Of a DNA stretch of 25,827 nucleotides, positions 20,941-25,827 are shown piece by piece (the stretch's first letter is position 1; each line of letters starts with the position of its first letter). Both the position numbers and the translations under genes were made by a program. The notes beneath the pieces were generated by a model. It saw nothing but the letters and a program-made list of their open reading frames with translations. It was not told the DNA's origin and made no database searches. This stretch comes from a virus, in IMG/VR virus record IMGVR_UViG_3300043803_000919, positions 1-25,827 of that record, one strand, 5' to 3'.

Positions 20941-21819
20941 TACAAGGTTGCGCAGATTCTCCAGCCCGGTGAGGGTAATGCCAAGATTTCCCACCATGGC
21001 ACTGACTACAAGGTCTTCACCATCTCACTGGCATCGTCTGACAGCTCTGGACATAACACCTGTCCACGGGCTTTGAAACGCTCTGTCATGGAGTGGATGC
21101 TGGATCAGGGTAAGGACATTCATGACATTGCCGCCTATGCCAATGCCCGTGGGTTGTCTACCTGTTCTGGCCCCTGTGTCACCTGGGAGGCAGGCCATGG
21201 CAGGACTGACCATGTGCGTCAGGCCAGGGTCAACCTGACCAACTGGTTGTTTGAGAATCCCCGGTCGTTCAAGGCGTACCTGCTGCGCCAGATGACCAGC
21301 CTGACCAAGTACCACTCTGACGCTGAGATCGCCTGTCGGCCCAATGTCGATAGCGATGTCAACTGGCTGGCACTGGTGCGGGAGATGTTCGACTTCCTGT
21401 GGCGGTTCTGGGACTACACCAAATGCTCTGAGCGGCTGGGCAATGTCCCCTCCAACTACCACCTGACCTACTCCGTCAACGACGGTACGCAGGCCAGGGA
21501 CTGGGACAGGGTCTACCGCACCAACTCCAACATCGCCGTGGTGTTTGACTCCCTGTGGAACCCATGGGGGTCCAAGTTCGGCTACCTGCCTGCCACCTGG
21601 ACTGACCCGTTTGGCAGGGTCTGGCCTGTGGTGGACGGCGACCGGCAGGAACTGCGGTTTCTGGACCCTGTCGGCGTCTGCGTTGGCCTGCGTCTCAAGG
21701 GTGACGAGGACAAGCGGGACGATGCCTGCGAGACCGACTTCGTTGCGCCAGTGGGCATCACTGGCTTTGACACCATCCATCCGGCCGATGCCCCGGTCGG
21801 CCATTACCTGGGAGTGTGA
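20938..21819 (+). CDS. GP88-like family protein
   Basis: A 293-residue protein, first of the rightward genes. It shows the pattern of the phage 'Gene product 88' family: GNAK near the N-terminus (13-16), a FTISLASSDSSGHNTCP segment with C42, CSGPC (C76, C80), GHGRTDHVRQARVNLTNWLF (87-106), a WDYTKC element (158-163), a TYSVNDG strand (177-183) and C-terminal C248/C264. The spread of conserved Cys suggests metal or iron-sulfur binding; the biochemical role of the family is not known to me. GGAGG lies 6 nt before the ATG, within the third 28-nt repeat. The frame is open upstream to 20776 but without a good site. Confidence 0.68.
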   Translation: MYKVAQILQPGEGNAKISHHGTDYKVFTISLASSDSSGHNTCPRALKRSVMEWMLDQGKDIHDIAAYANARGLSTCSGPCVTWEAGHGRTDHVRQARVNLTNWLFENPRSFKAYLLRQMTSLTKYHSDAEIACRPNVDSDVNWLALVREMFDFLWRFWDYTKCSERLGNVPSNYHLTYSVNDGTQARDWDRVYRTNSNIAVVFDSLWNPWGSKFGYLPATWTDPFGRVWPVVDGDRQELRFLDPVGVCVGLRLKGDEDKRDDACETDFVAPVGITGFDTIHPADAPVGHYLGV

Positions 21820-21821
21820 GC

Positions 21822-21995
21822 ATGAACTACGACTGGCTGGGTTATGGACTGCTACTGAAGTTTGACAACGGCACCGTCTTCCTTCAGGGGGACGAGGCAT
21901 CTGAGTTGTACGACCAACTAGAGGAATGCAGCAGCGTAGAGGAGTTTGGGTTGCTGATTGGTGACTACGCGGAACTGGCCGAAAAGGAGGACTGA
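21822..21995 (+). CDS. 57-residue acidic small protein
   Basis: A short acidic protein (MNYDWLGYGLLLKFDNGTVF, then DEASELYDQLEECSSVEEFG and LLIGDYAELAEKED). The ATG lies two bases after the GP88-like stop, with GGGAG upstream. It looks like a small beta-beta-alpha fold. Its final codons carry AAGGAGG, the ribosome-binding site of the next gene. Function unknown; compact spacing supports it as real. Confidence 0.65.
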   Translation: MNYDWLGYGLLLKFDNGTVFLQGDEASELYDQLEECSSVEEFGLLIGDYAELAEKED

Positions 21996-21996
21996 C

Positions 21997-22215
21997 ATGT
22001 ACGACGTGCTATCCCCTGACGGTTTTTCTATAACGCCTGACGAGGTCTACCCGGATCTGGAATCGGCCCATGCTGCGGCGGTGGCATTTGCCGAGCGGTT
22101 TCAGTTTCAGGGCTTCTACAGCACTGCTAGGCGGGAGCGTATCCCGCTGACTGACATTGCGGGCAGGTGCCGCATTGTTGAGGTACCGGACGACTACTTG
22201 GAGGAGGATGAGTGA
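21997..22215 (+). CDS. Conserved small phage protein (RFQFQGFYS type)
   Basis: A 72-residue protein. Start ATG 21997-21999 is preceded by AAGGAGG at 7 nt; the frame opens 13 codons earlier inside the previous gene but without need. The core SAHAAAVAFAERFQFQGFYS followed by RIPLTDIAGRCRIVEVPDDY resembles a small family common in phage accessory regions: a helix, then a RxxxQGYYS strand and an R-I-P-L segment. Function unknown. The EEDE codons at its end double as the ribosome-binding site of the next gene (TGATG overlap at 22213-22217). Confidence 0.68.
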   Translation: MYDVLSPDGFSITPDEVYPDLESAHAAAVAFAERFQFQGFYSTARRERIPLTDIAGRCRIVEVPDDYLEEDE

Positions 22216-22547
22216 TGAGTCACACACCAGGACCGTGGCACTACCACTACGCCACTGCGGTTGGCGAGGAAAGCGAGGACGGCGACTACAACGCAGCATT
22301 CGGAATCACCAGCCGCAGCAAGGAAGAGTTCCAGGCAGACGGCAACCGCGGTGATCTGGTGGCCTATGTGCCATGGGACTGTGATCACATTGCCAATGCC
22401 CGCCTCATCGCCGCTGCGCCGGAGATGCTGGCTGCCCTACGGGAACTTGTCCACTATGACGAAGGCAGTAGTGAGCAGGGGTCTTACGGATACGAAGTTC
22501 TGAGTCGATGCAAGTCAGTCATTGCCAAAGCAGAAGGGAGGGAGTGA
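22215..22547 (+). CDS. TPGPW-family small phage protein, copy 1
   Basis: A 110-residue protein beginning HTPGPWHYH and containing ANARLIAAAPEMLAALREL (about 61-79). The start HTPGPW plus xARLIAAAPxxLxAL is a very common small phage signature seen in Ea22-like and other accessory proteins; role unknown. A middle region is acidic (EESEDGDYN). It overlaps the previous stop by one base. The C-terminus AEGRE is encoded by the purine-rich ribosome-binding site for the next gene. It is a diverged paralogue of the gene at 22774-23085. Confidence 0.75.
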   Translation: MSHTPGPWHYHYATAVGEESEDGDYNAAFGITSRSKEEFQADGNRGDLVAYVPWDCDHIANARLIAAAPEMLAALRELVHYDEGSSEQGSYGYEVLSRCKSVIAKAEGRE

Positions 22548-22774
22548 TGGGCATTACCAATCCGTCTGCCGCGTGCGAATTGCACAGTGCGTTGGCTGAC
22601 ATGCTGGAGGAGTATGAATACGACACCGAATGGCATGAGCGGTCCGGGATGAACGCCCGGTCACAACGCGACATCATTCTGCGGGCGAAGCAGGCTATCG
22701 CTCACTTCACTGGAGAGCCAGTGGCGCCGTGCTACTGGGAGGCCGGGGACTACGAAGAACCGGAGGATGCGTGA
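22547..22774 (+). CDS. 75-residue hypothetical protein
   Basis: A short acidic protein with a helix ACELHSALADMLEEYEYDTE and a second ARSQRDIILRAKQAIAHFTG, then an acidic end YWEAGDYEEPEDA. The ATG overlaps the previous stop (TGATG) and has GGGAGGGAG directly upstream. The two helices around a turn could be a small helical bundle. It sits between the two TPGPW paralogues. No family recognised. Confidence 0.65.
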   Translation: MGITNPSAACELHSALADMLEEYEYDTEWHERSGMNARSQRDIILRAKQAIAHFTGEPVAPCYWEAGDYEEPEDA

Positions 22775-23085
22775 TGGCACATACACCTGGACCGTGGGAG
22801 GTCCACCATTGGGGTGACAACGAGGGCGACATTCACGGCAGCGACGGCAAGGTGGTGTGCGTGATGCGTGACGGTGCCACGCCACAAGAGGAGGACTGGG
22901 AGGGCGATGCCCGCCTCATTGCAGCGGCACCGGACCTGCTGCACTGCGTTCTGCTGCTTGACTACGCCTGCCATCACGGTGATCGCAAGTGCCTGGAGGC
23001 TGCGGTGGCGAAGGCTAAGACACTCATAGCCGAGGCCGGGCAGAAGACTGCCGAAGAGGAAGAGGACGAAGAGGAGGACGAGTGA
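22774..23085 (+). CDS. TPGPW-family small phage protein, copy 2
   Basis: A 103-residue protein starting HTPGPWEVHHWG with DARLIAAAPDLLHCVLLLDY (about 45-64), so it is a paralogue of copy 1 with a more hydrophobic helix. It ends in a run of acidic residues (EEEEDEEEDE), encoded by the GAGGAGGAC ribosome-binding sequence of the next gene. It overlaps neighbours by one base on both sides (TGATG). Function unknown; two copies 230 nt apart point to a local duplication followed by divergence. Confidence 0.75.
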   Translation: MAHTPGPWEVHHWGDNEGDIHGSDGKVVCVMRDGATPQEEDWEGDARLIAAAPDLLHCVLLLDYACHHGDRKCLEAAVAKAKTLIAEAGQKTAEEEEDEEEDE

Positions 23086-23333
23086 TGCCGAACGCAATGC
23101 CCTACCACTACATCCAACTGTCGATCGTCATGCGTGACTGCGTTGACCCGGTCGATGCCGTGCGTCAACTGGGTCGCCTGATGCCCCACAACCCGGACGA
23201 AACGACCAAACACATGGAGTCATGGACTGTGGAGCGGATCAGCGGCACGGACTGCGTGGAATATGACCGCACCACCCACTCACGGGAACTGGAACTGGAA
23301 CAGGTAGTGCAACATGCAGAAGGGAGGGAGTGA
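23085..23333 (+). CDS. 82-residue hypothetical protein
   Basis: A short protein (YHYIQLSIVMRDCVDPVDAV, then WTVERISGTDCVEYDRTTHS) with a strand, a helix and two strands ahead of an acidic helical end QVVQHAEGRE. The ATG overlaps the previous stop. Its last 20 bases including the next start are identical to those of copy 1 of the TPGPW family. Function unknown. Confidence 0.65.
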   Translation: MPNAMPYHYIQLSIVMRDCVDPVDAVRQLGRLMPHNPDETTKHMESWTVERISGTDCVEYDRTTHSRELELEQVVQHAEGRE

Positions 23334-23686
23334 TGAGCCTTGACTGGACTACAAACCGCTGCGATCCGCCTCTGCCCAAGGACGATGAGGACAGGCATGC
23401 CAGGGACATGCTGGTGTGGTCGGCCCTCGCCGTAGACCTGGGGGAGATCACCAAGAAGAACGTGGACGAGTGGGTATGGCGGATGTTCTACCAGCGGAAG
23501 ACAACCGAGGCGATCTACATCCCGGACAAGACGACGCCGGCCGAGGTGCGGCGGATGGTGGAGCGGTGGGTGGGGCTGGGCACAAACGTCCTGACCCTGA
23601 GCCGCAAGCAGTGGCTGAAGAAGGTGACCGAGATCATGGCGAATCGCAACACAAGGGAGGTGGCAGATGCGGTACATCATGCATGA
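23333..23686 (+). CDS. 117-residue hypothetical protein
   Basis: A mainly helical protein: DRHARDMLVWSALAVDLGEI, NVDEWVWRMFYQRKTTEAIY, then PAEVRRMVERWVGLGTNVLT and a Lys-rich SRKQWLKKVTEIMANR. Conserved-looking Trp residues and basic helices might bind a protein or nucleic acid. It overlaps the previous stop (TGATG) and the next gene by 20 nt. No family recognised. Confidence 0.65.
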   Translation: MSLDWTTNRCDPPLPKDDEDRHARDMLVWSALAVDLGEITKKNVDEWVWRMFYQRKTTEAIYIPDKTTPAEVRRMVERWVGLGTNVLTLSRKQWLKKVTEIMANRNTREVADAVHHA

Positions 23687-23936
23687 TGAGGGCTATGACC
23701 TGCGGGCAATGCTGCCGGACTGCCGGGGCAAGACCAAGCTGGAAGTGCGGCTGCTCTCCGGTGAGTTGTCCGCCCTGTTCAGCCTGCCAGAGTCGGTTGC
23801 GGTGCGGGCGTTGGTGCGGGCGTGCGATGTCCAGTTCACCGACTTCGGTGCGGTCATCGATGACGATGCCGTGGCACTGCGGCCTGCCGTGAGATTCCGG
23901 AAGGAGATTGTCAGACGCACTACCTCCAACGTATGA
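23667..23936 (+). CDS. 89-residue hypothetical protein, last gene before terminator
   Basis: A protein with alternating strands (KTKLEVRLLSGELSALFSLP, ALVRACDVQFTDFGAVIDDD) and a basic end (RFRKEIVRRTTSNV). The ATG 23667-23669 has GGGAGG 6 nt upstream and overlaps the previous gene by 20 nt. The stop lies 35 bases before a strong terminator, so it closes the first rightward transcription unit. Function unknown. Confidence 0.65.
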   Translation: MRYIMHDEGYDLRAMLPDCRGKTKLEVRLLSGELSALFSLPESVAVRALVRACDVQFTDFGAVIDDDAVALRPAVRFRKEIVRRTTSNV

Positions 23937-23971
23937 TTCCGATACGTGGGAGGTTCGCCTCTCCGTGGTGG

Positions 23972-24016
23972 CCCCTGCCGGGGAAAAATAGCGTAAGTAC
24001 CCGGCAGGGGTTTTTT
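23972..24016 (+). terminator. Strong intrinsic terminator closing the first rightward unit
   Basis: CCCCTGCCGGG (23972-23982) and CCCGGCAGGGG (24000-24010) form a perfect 11-bp stem with a 17-nt loop, followed by TTTTTTC. It follows the 89-residue gene and separates it from the next rightward block. Confidence 0.9.
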
Positions 24017-24018
24017 CT

Positions 24019-24052
24019 TGTACACTCCCGCACCTGTACGGAGGTACACATG
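24019..24052 (+). promoter_or_regulatory. Leader with two mutually exclusive hairpins at a ribosome-binding site
   Basis: TGTACACTCC (24019-24028) can pair with GGAGGTACA (24040-24048) with one bulge, hiding the GGAGG of the gene at 24050. Alternatively TGTAC (24035-24039) pairs with GTACA (24044-24048), leaving GGAG in a 4-nt loop. The pairings are seen directly; a translational switch is inferred. Confidence 0.4.
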
Positions 24053-24415
24053 CCCTGTGAATGGGGGCATCACGTGTGGATTGACCGGCCGTCATCCATG
24101 CGCCCCGGTTGGATTGCCACCTACTGCCGTGAGTGCAGGAAGTTTTTGGGACGACGGCCGGAGGACATGGGCTGGGCCATGCCGAAGCAACGCGGACCCG
24201 GAGGGACTTGGGCAGATGAAGACCATAGTTCACGTCAACCAGCACAAGATCAGAAGCAACCAGAAGACAGGCGAAAGGCTGCCCGTTCTCACGGTGAAGA
24301 CCTACTGCTCCAACCAGTACGCACACCGGGTGAAGATCGACGGCCCTTGCGTGGTGGTGTACAGCCCGGACAGGCCTTTGTCCTGCGGGGCCAGGGTGTG
24401 GATCGAAACCGATAG
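24050..24415 (+). CDS. Small zinc-knuckle-like protein with overprinted C-terminus
   Basis: Starts at ATG 24050-24052 with a perfect GGAGG 5 nt upstream. Residues 1-45 (CEWGHHVWIDRPSSM, then YCRECRKFLGRRPEDMGW) hold C3, H7, H8 and CRECRKF, a likely zinc knuckle of a type common in phage and planctomycete small proteins. The frame then continues to 121 residues, but the last 200 nt lie out of frame inside the well-conserved 72-residue gene. The tail is rich in Gln, Arg and Pro, as expected of an overprinted or spurious extension. Either the protein truly carries this tail, or a base error hides an earlier stop. Confidence 0.5.
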   Translation: MPCEWGHHVWIDRPSSMRPGWIATYCRECRKFLGRRPEDMGWAMPKQRGPGGTWADEDHSSRQPAQDQKQPEDRRKAARSHGEDLLLQPVRTPGEDRRPLRGGVQPGQAFVLRGQGVDRNR

Positions 24416-24434
24416 CACTGTGGAGGTGGAGTGA
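24216..24434 (+). CDS. Conserved small phage protein (VNQHKIRSN type)
   Basis: A 72-residue beta-rich protein: MKTIVHVNQHKIRSNQKTG, LTVKTYCSNQYAHRVKIDGP, then VVVYSPDRPLSCGARVWIET. I recognise this as a widespread small family in phages (NQHxIRxNxKxG...VVYxPDxPLSCGARVWIET), function unknown. Two Cys (in YCSN and SCGA) are noted. The ATG has GGAGGG about 10 nt upstream. It overlaps the zinc-knuckle gene by 200 nt in another frame and the next gene by one base. Confidence 0.78.
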   Translation: MKTIVHVNQHKIRSNQKTGERLPVLTVKTYCSNQYAHRVKIDGPCVVVYSPDRPLSCGARVWIETDSTVEVE

Positions 24435-24646
24435 TGCCACTCTCGGATGATCTTTTAGAAGTGTTTGACGCCTATGAAACGGCCCGGCAACGGCTGACCG
24501 AAATTGCACCATGCCCCAAGTGCTGCCCTCCACGCCCGCCCGCTGTCCCTGGGGAGTACATCGTCGGTGGTGACATCCGGCTTTGCAGCAAGTGCGGTGG
24601 TGAAGGTTTCTTCATCGACTGGTCAGCCGAGGAGGAGGACGAGTGA
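24434..24646 (+). CDS. Small CxxC zinc-binding protein
   Basis: A 70-residue protein with helix EVFDAYETARQRLTEI, then CPKCC (about 28-32), a Pro-rich loop and CSKCGGEGFF (about 52-61). Two CxxC knuckles, the second CxxCxGxG-like, are what DnaJ-type zinc domains look like, so it probably folds around one zinc ion. It ends EEEDE, which encodes the ribosome-binding site of the next gene. One-base overlap with both neighbours. Function unknown. Confidence 0.72.
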   Translation: MPLSDDLLEVFDAYETARQRLTEIAPCPKCCPPRPPAVPGEYIVGGDIRLCSKCGGEGFFIDWSAEEEDE

Positions 24647-24885
24647 TGCGAGCGTTCCCAACTGACGAGTACATGGACGAGCAACGGGTAGGCCAGAACC
24701 CGGGCATGGACCTGCGTGATTGGTTTGCCGGGCAGATTGCGGCGTCCATTGCTCTGTCCCAATGGCAGACAACTGAATCCAGTTACTACACCAACGACAT
24801 GATCGCTCAGGAAGCGTATCTCCTGGCCGATGCGATGGTCCGATGGCGGCGCAAGTCAAGGAGCAAGGCCAATGCCAACGATTGA
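24646..24885 (+). CDS. Conserved small phage protein (MDLRDWFAGQ type)
   Basis: A 79-residue protein with GMDLRDWFAGQIAASIALSQ (about 19-38) and a helix MIAQEAYLLADAMVRWRRKS. The LRDWFAGQ plus AYxLADAMLxxR pair is widespread in phage accessory regions; function unknown. The start ATG overlaps the previous stop (TGATG), with GAGGAGGAC upstream. It overlaps the next gene by 14 nt. Confidence 0.75.
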   Translation: MRAFPTDEYMDEQRVGQNPGMDLRDWFAGQIAASIALSQWQTTESSYYTNDMIAQEAYLLADAMVRWRRKSRSKANAND

Positions 24886-25063
24886 ACTGACCGACGAGCA
24901 GGCCGAGGAGTTGCGGGCTGTGATTGGCTATGAGTGCGACCGGCTGGATGAAGACATCAAGTTCGCTGAGAGGCTGGGCGGTGCCGACGATCCCAGCGCC
25001 ATTCAGTATCGCCATGAGAAGTCTGTCATGTCCGACATCCTTAACCTACTGGAGATTGCGTGA
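24872..25063 (+). CDS. Small helical phage protein
   Basis: A 63-residue protein, PTIELTDEQAEELRAVIGYE, then LDEDIKFAERLGGADDPSAI and a final helix KSVMSDILNLLEIA. ELTxEQAxxL helices followed by an acidic loop and a terminal helix are seen in many unnamed small phage proteins. AAGGAG lies 9 nt before the ATG. It overlaps the next gene by one base. Function unknown. Confidence 0.68.
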   Translation: MPTIELTDEQAEELRAVIGYECDRLDEDIKFAERLGGADDPSAIQYRHEKSVMSDILNLLEIA

Positions 25064-25293
25064 TGCCTAAGAAACTAGCAGAGGCTGAGTGCTACATGGG
25101 ACCGGGCGAGTACACCTACCGCATCGAAGAGGTGTACGACAAGCGCATCGGTCAGATGATCTACGAACTCTACAGCACACTGCGGGCATCCGGGGTGTCG
25201 TCGCTGCTGGGTGAGTACAACACCAGGGAAGACGCACGGAATGGCATGCTGCGTTACCGTGAAAGGGACGTTGCCAAAGGGAGGGACCAGTGA
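25063..25293 (+). CDS. 76-residue hypothetical protein
   Basis: A small protein with GPGEYTYRIEEVYDKRIGQM (about 14-33), a strand-rich YELYSTLRASGVSSLLGEYN and a helix REDARNGMLRYRERDVAKGR. The start overlaps the previous stop (TGATG). The sequence after it, GGGAGGGACCA, is the ribosome-binding site of the next gene. Function unknown; no family recognised. Confidence 0.62.
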   Translation: MPKKLAEAECYMGPGEYTYRIEEVYDKRIGQMIYELYSTLRASGVSSLLGEYNTREDARNGMLRYRERDVAKGRDQ

Positions 25294-25607
25294 ACCGCAC
25301 ATTCATAGTCAACACCAATCCCATTGCTCCCATTGCATGCTGGGAGATCAGTCCGTGTGCCAAAACGCCGGACACGGAAGGAGGGTACGCGGTCGAAGCG
25401 TTTGAGACCATGGCCGAAGCCCGGTCTGCCGTGGACAGGCTGGGTGGCACCACTTTCTGGGGCGTGTACGCACGGCTAAGTGATGACGCTATCGCGGCTG
25501 CATTGGGCCCACCCGTGATACAGGTGTATCACCTGAAGGACTTCGATAGTTACGATGAGGCTGTTCGGCTTGTCCAGTTATTCAACGGAGTGAACGATGA
25601 CGACTGA
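25290..25607 (+). CDS. 105-residue hypothetical protein, GTG start
   Basis: Begins at GTG 25290-25292, overlapping the previous stop (GTGA), with GGGAGGGACCA upstream. Strands and helices alternate: TFIVNTNPIAPIACWEISPC, then GGYAVEAFETMAEARSAVDR, WGVYARLSDDAIAAALG and VIQVYHLKDFDSYDEAVRLV. It could be a small alpha/beta fold. No catalytic motif is seen. It overlaps the next gene by 11 nt. Confidence 0.65.
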   Translation: MNRTFIVNTNPIAPIACWEISPCAKTPDTEGGYAVEAFETMAEARSAVDRLGGTTFWGVYARLSDDAIAAALGPPVIQVYHLKDFDSYDEAVRLVQLFNGVNDDD

Positions 25608-25827
25608 AACCAAGGTGATGGGGTTTGGCCTGTGCGATTCGTCTGCGGTGCAGGCCGTGAGTAAGAGGCGTATCGGATCGCTGCCCTACGGCGTAGCCAC
25701 GGGGTGCTGCGATATCGGTGAGGCCAAACTGAAGGATGGCAGGCGTGTGCTGATCACGTGGGGCCGGAACATCACACCGGATGAGCAGTTCTGGTTTGCC
25801 CATAACAGCATCCACTCCTGCGTCTGG
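25597..25827 (+). CDS. Hypothetical protein (partial, cut by right edge)
   Basis: Starts at ATG 25597-25599 with GGAG 7 nt upstream, and runs off the window after 77 codons. It begins TTETKVMGFGLCDSSAVQAV and goes on to SLPYGVATGCCDIGEAKLKD, then VLITWGRNITPDEQFWFAHN and SCVW. A Cys pair and several Trp residues are visible. Too little is present to name a family. Confidence 0.55.
   Translation, partial: MTTETKVMGFGLCDSSAVQAVSKRRIGSLPYGVATGCCDIGEAKLKDGRRVLITWGRNITPDEQFWFAHNSIHSCVW

Noticed and set aside
21025-21900. Minus-strand open frame of 291 codons opposite the GP88-like gene
   Set aside because: The plus-strand frame has a strong ribosome-binding site and family-like motifs; the antisense frame has neither.
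1-25827. tRNA genes, integrase, attachment sites, insertion sequences
   Set aside because: No cloverleaf-like sequence, recombinase motif or transposase was recognised by eye; a covariance-model search would settle tRNAs.

Overview
This window looks like part of a tailed double-stranded DNA bacteriophage (Caudoviricetes) or prophage, moderately to highly GC-rich. The evidence is a packaging and head module: a Walker-A/B terminase, a 660-residue portal, a scaffold and major capsid pair, and a tail-fibre-like protein. It is followed by a dense run of tiny, overlapping phage-type genes on the other strand. I see no integrase, tRNA, rRNA, transposase or CRISPR array. The host cannot be fixed from this sequence. 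Several unnamed proteins (the Cys-rich protein, the CKCN protein, the 175-residue protein beside the portal) remind me of proteins in planctomycete genomes and their phages, but that is from memory and tentative.

Layout, left to right. From 1 to about 18.8 kb every gene is on the minus strand, so it reads right to left. In transcription order it holds a putative HExxH metalloprotease, an ADP-ribosyltransferase-like protein, two short conserved phage proteins, a protein that is 23% cysteine, two small proteins, a 312-residue putative virion protein, scaffold, major capsid, decoration-like protein, an intrinsic terminator, a 50-residue protein, two repeat-rich Pro/Gln/Gly proteins, a glycosyltransferase-methyltransferase fusion, a zinc-ribbon candidate small terminase, large terminase, a small protein, portal, a 175-residue protein, a tail-fibre-like protein and the start of a second glycosyltransferase. 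Many junctions are ATGA, GTGA or TAATG overlaps, which suggests one long late operon.

18.8-19.4 kb holds no credible gene but carries repeats and two matched, covarying hairpins in what would be the late-operon leader. 19.4-20.7 kb holds three small minus-strand genes, one of them sigma-region-2-like. They share a CCGGAG ribosome-binding leader and are separated by perfect hairpins; a good sigma70-type promoter with an overlapping palindrome precedes the sigma-like gene.

20.7-20.94 kb is a divergent control region: a perfect 14-bp inverted repeat around an A5T5 centre, then three 28-nt tandem repeats ending in the start codon of a GP88-like gene. From 20.94 kb to the right edge all genes are on the plus strand, mostly 57-120 residues, chained by TGATG overlaps. 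A strong terminator at about 23.97-24.02 kb divides them into two blocks.

The main points for follow-up are the Cys-rich protein in the structural operon, the glycosyltransferase-methyltransferase fusion in the packaging module, the covarying hairpin pair, the divergent control region, and a recurring pattern in which Shine-Dalgarno sequences lie inside hairpins (four genes).
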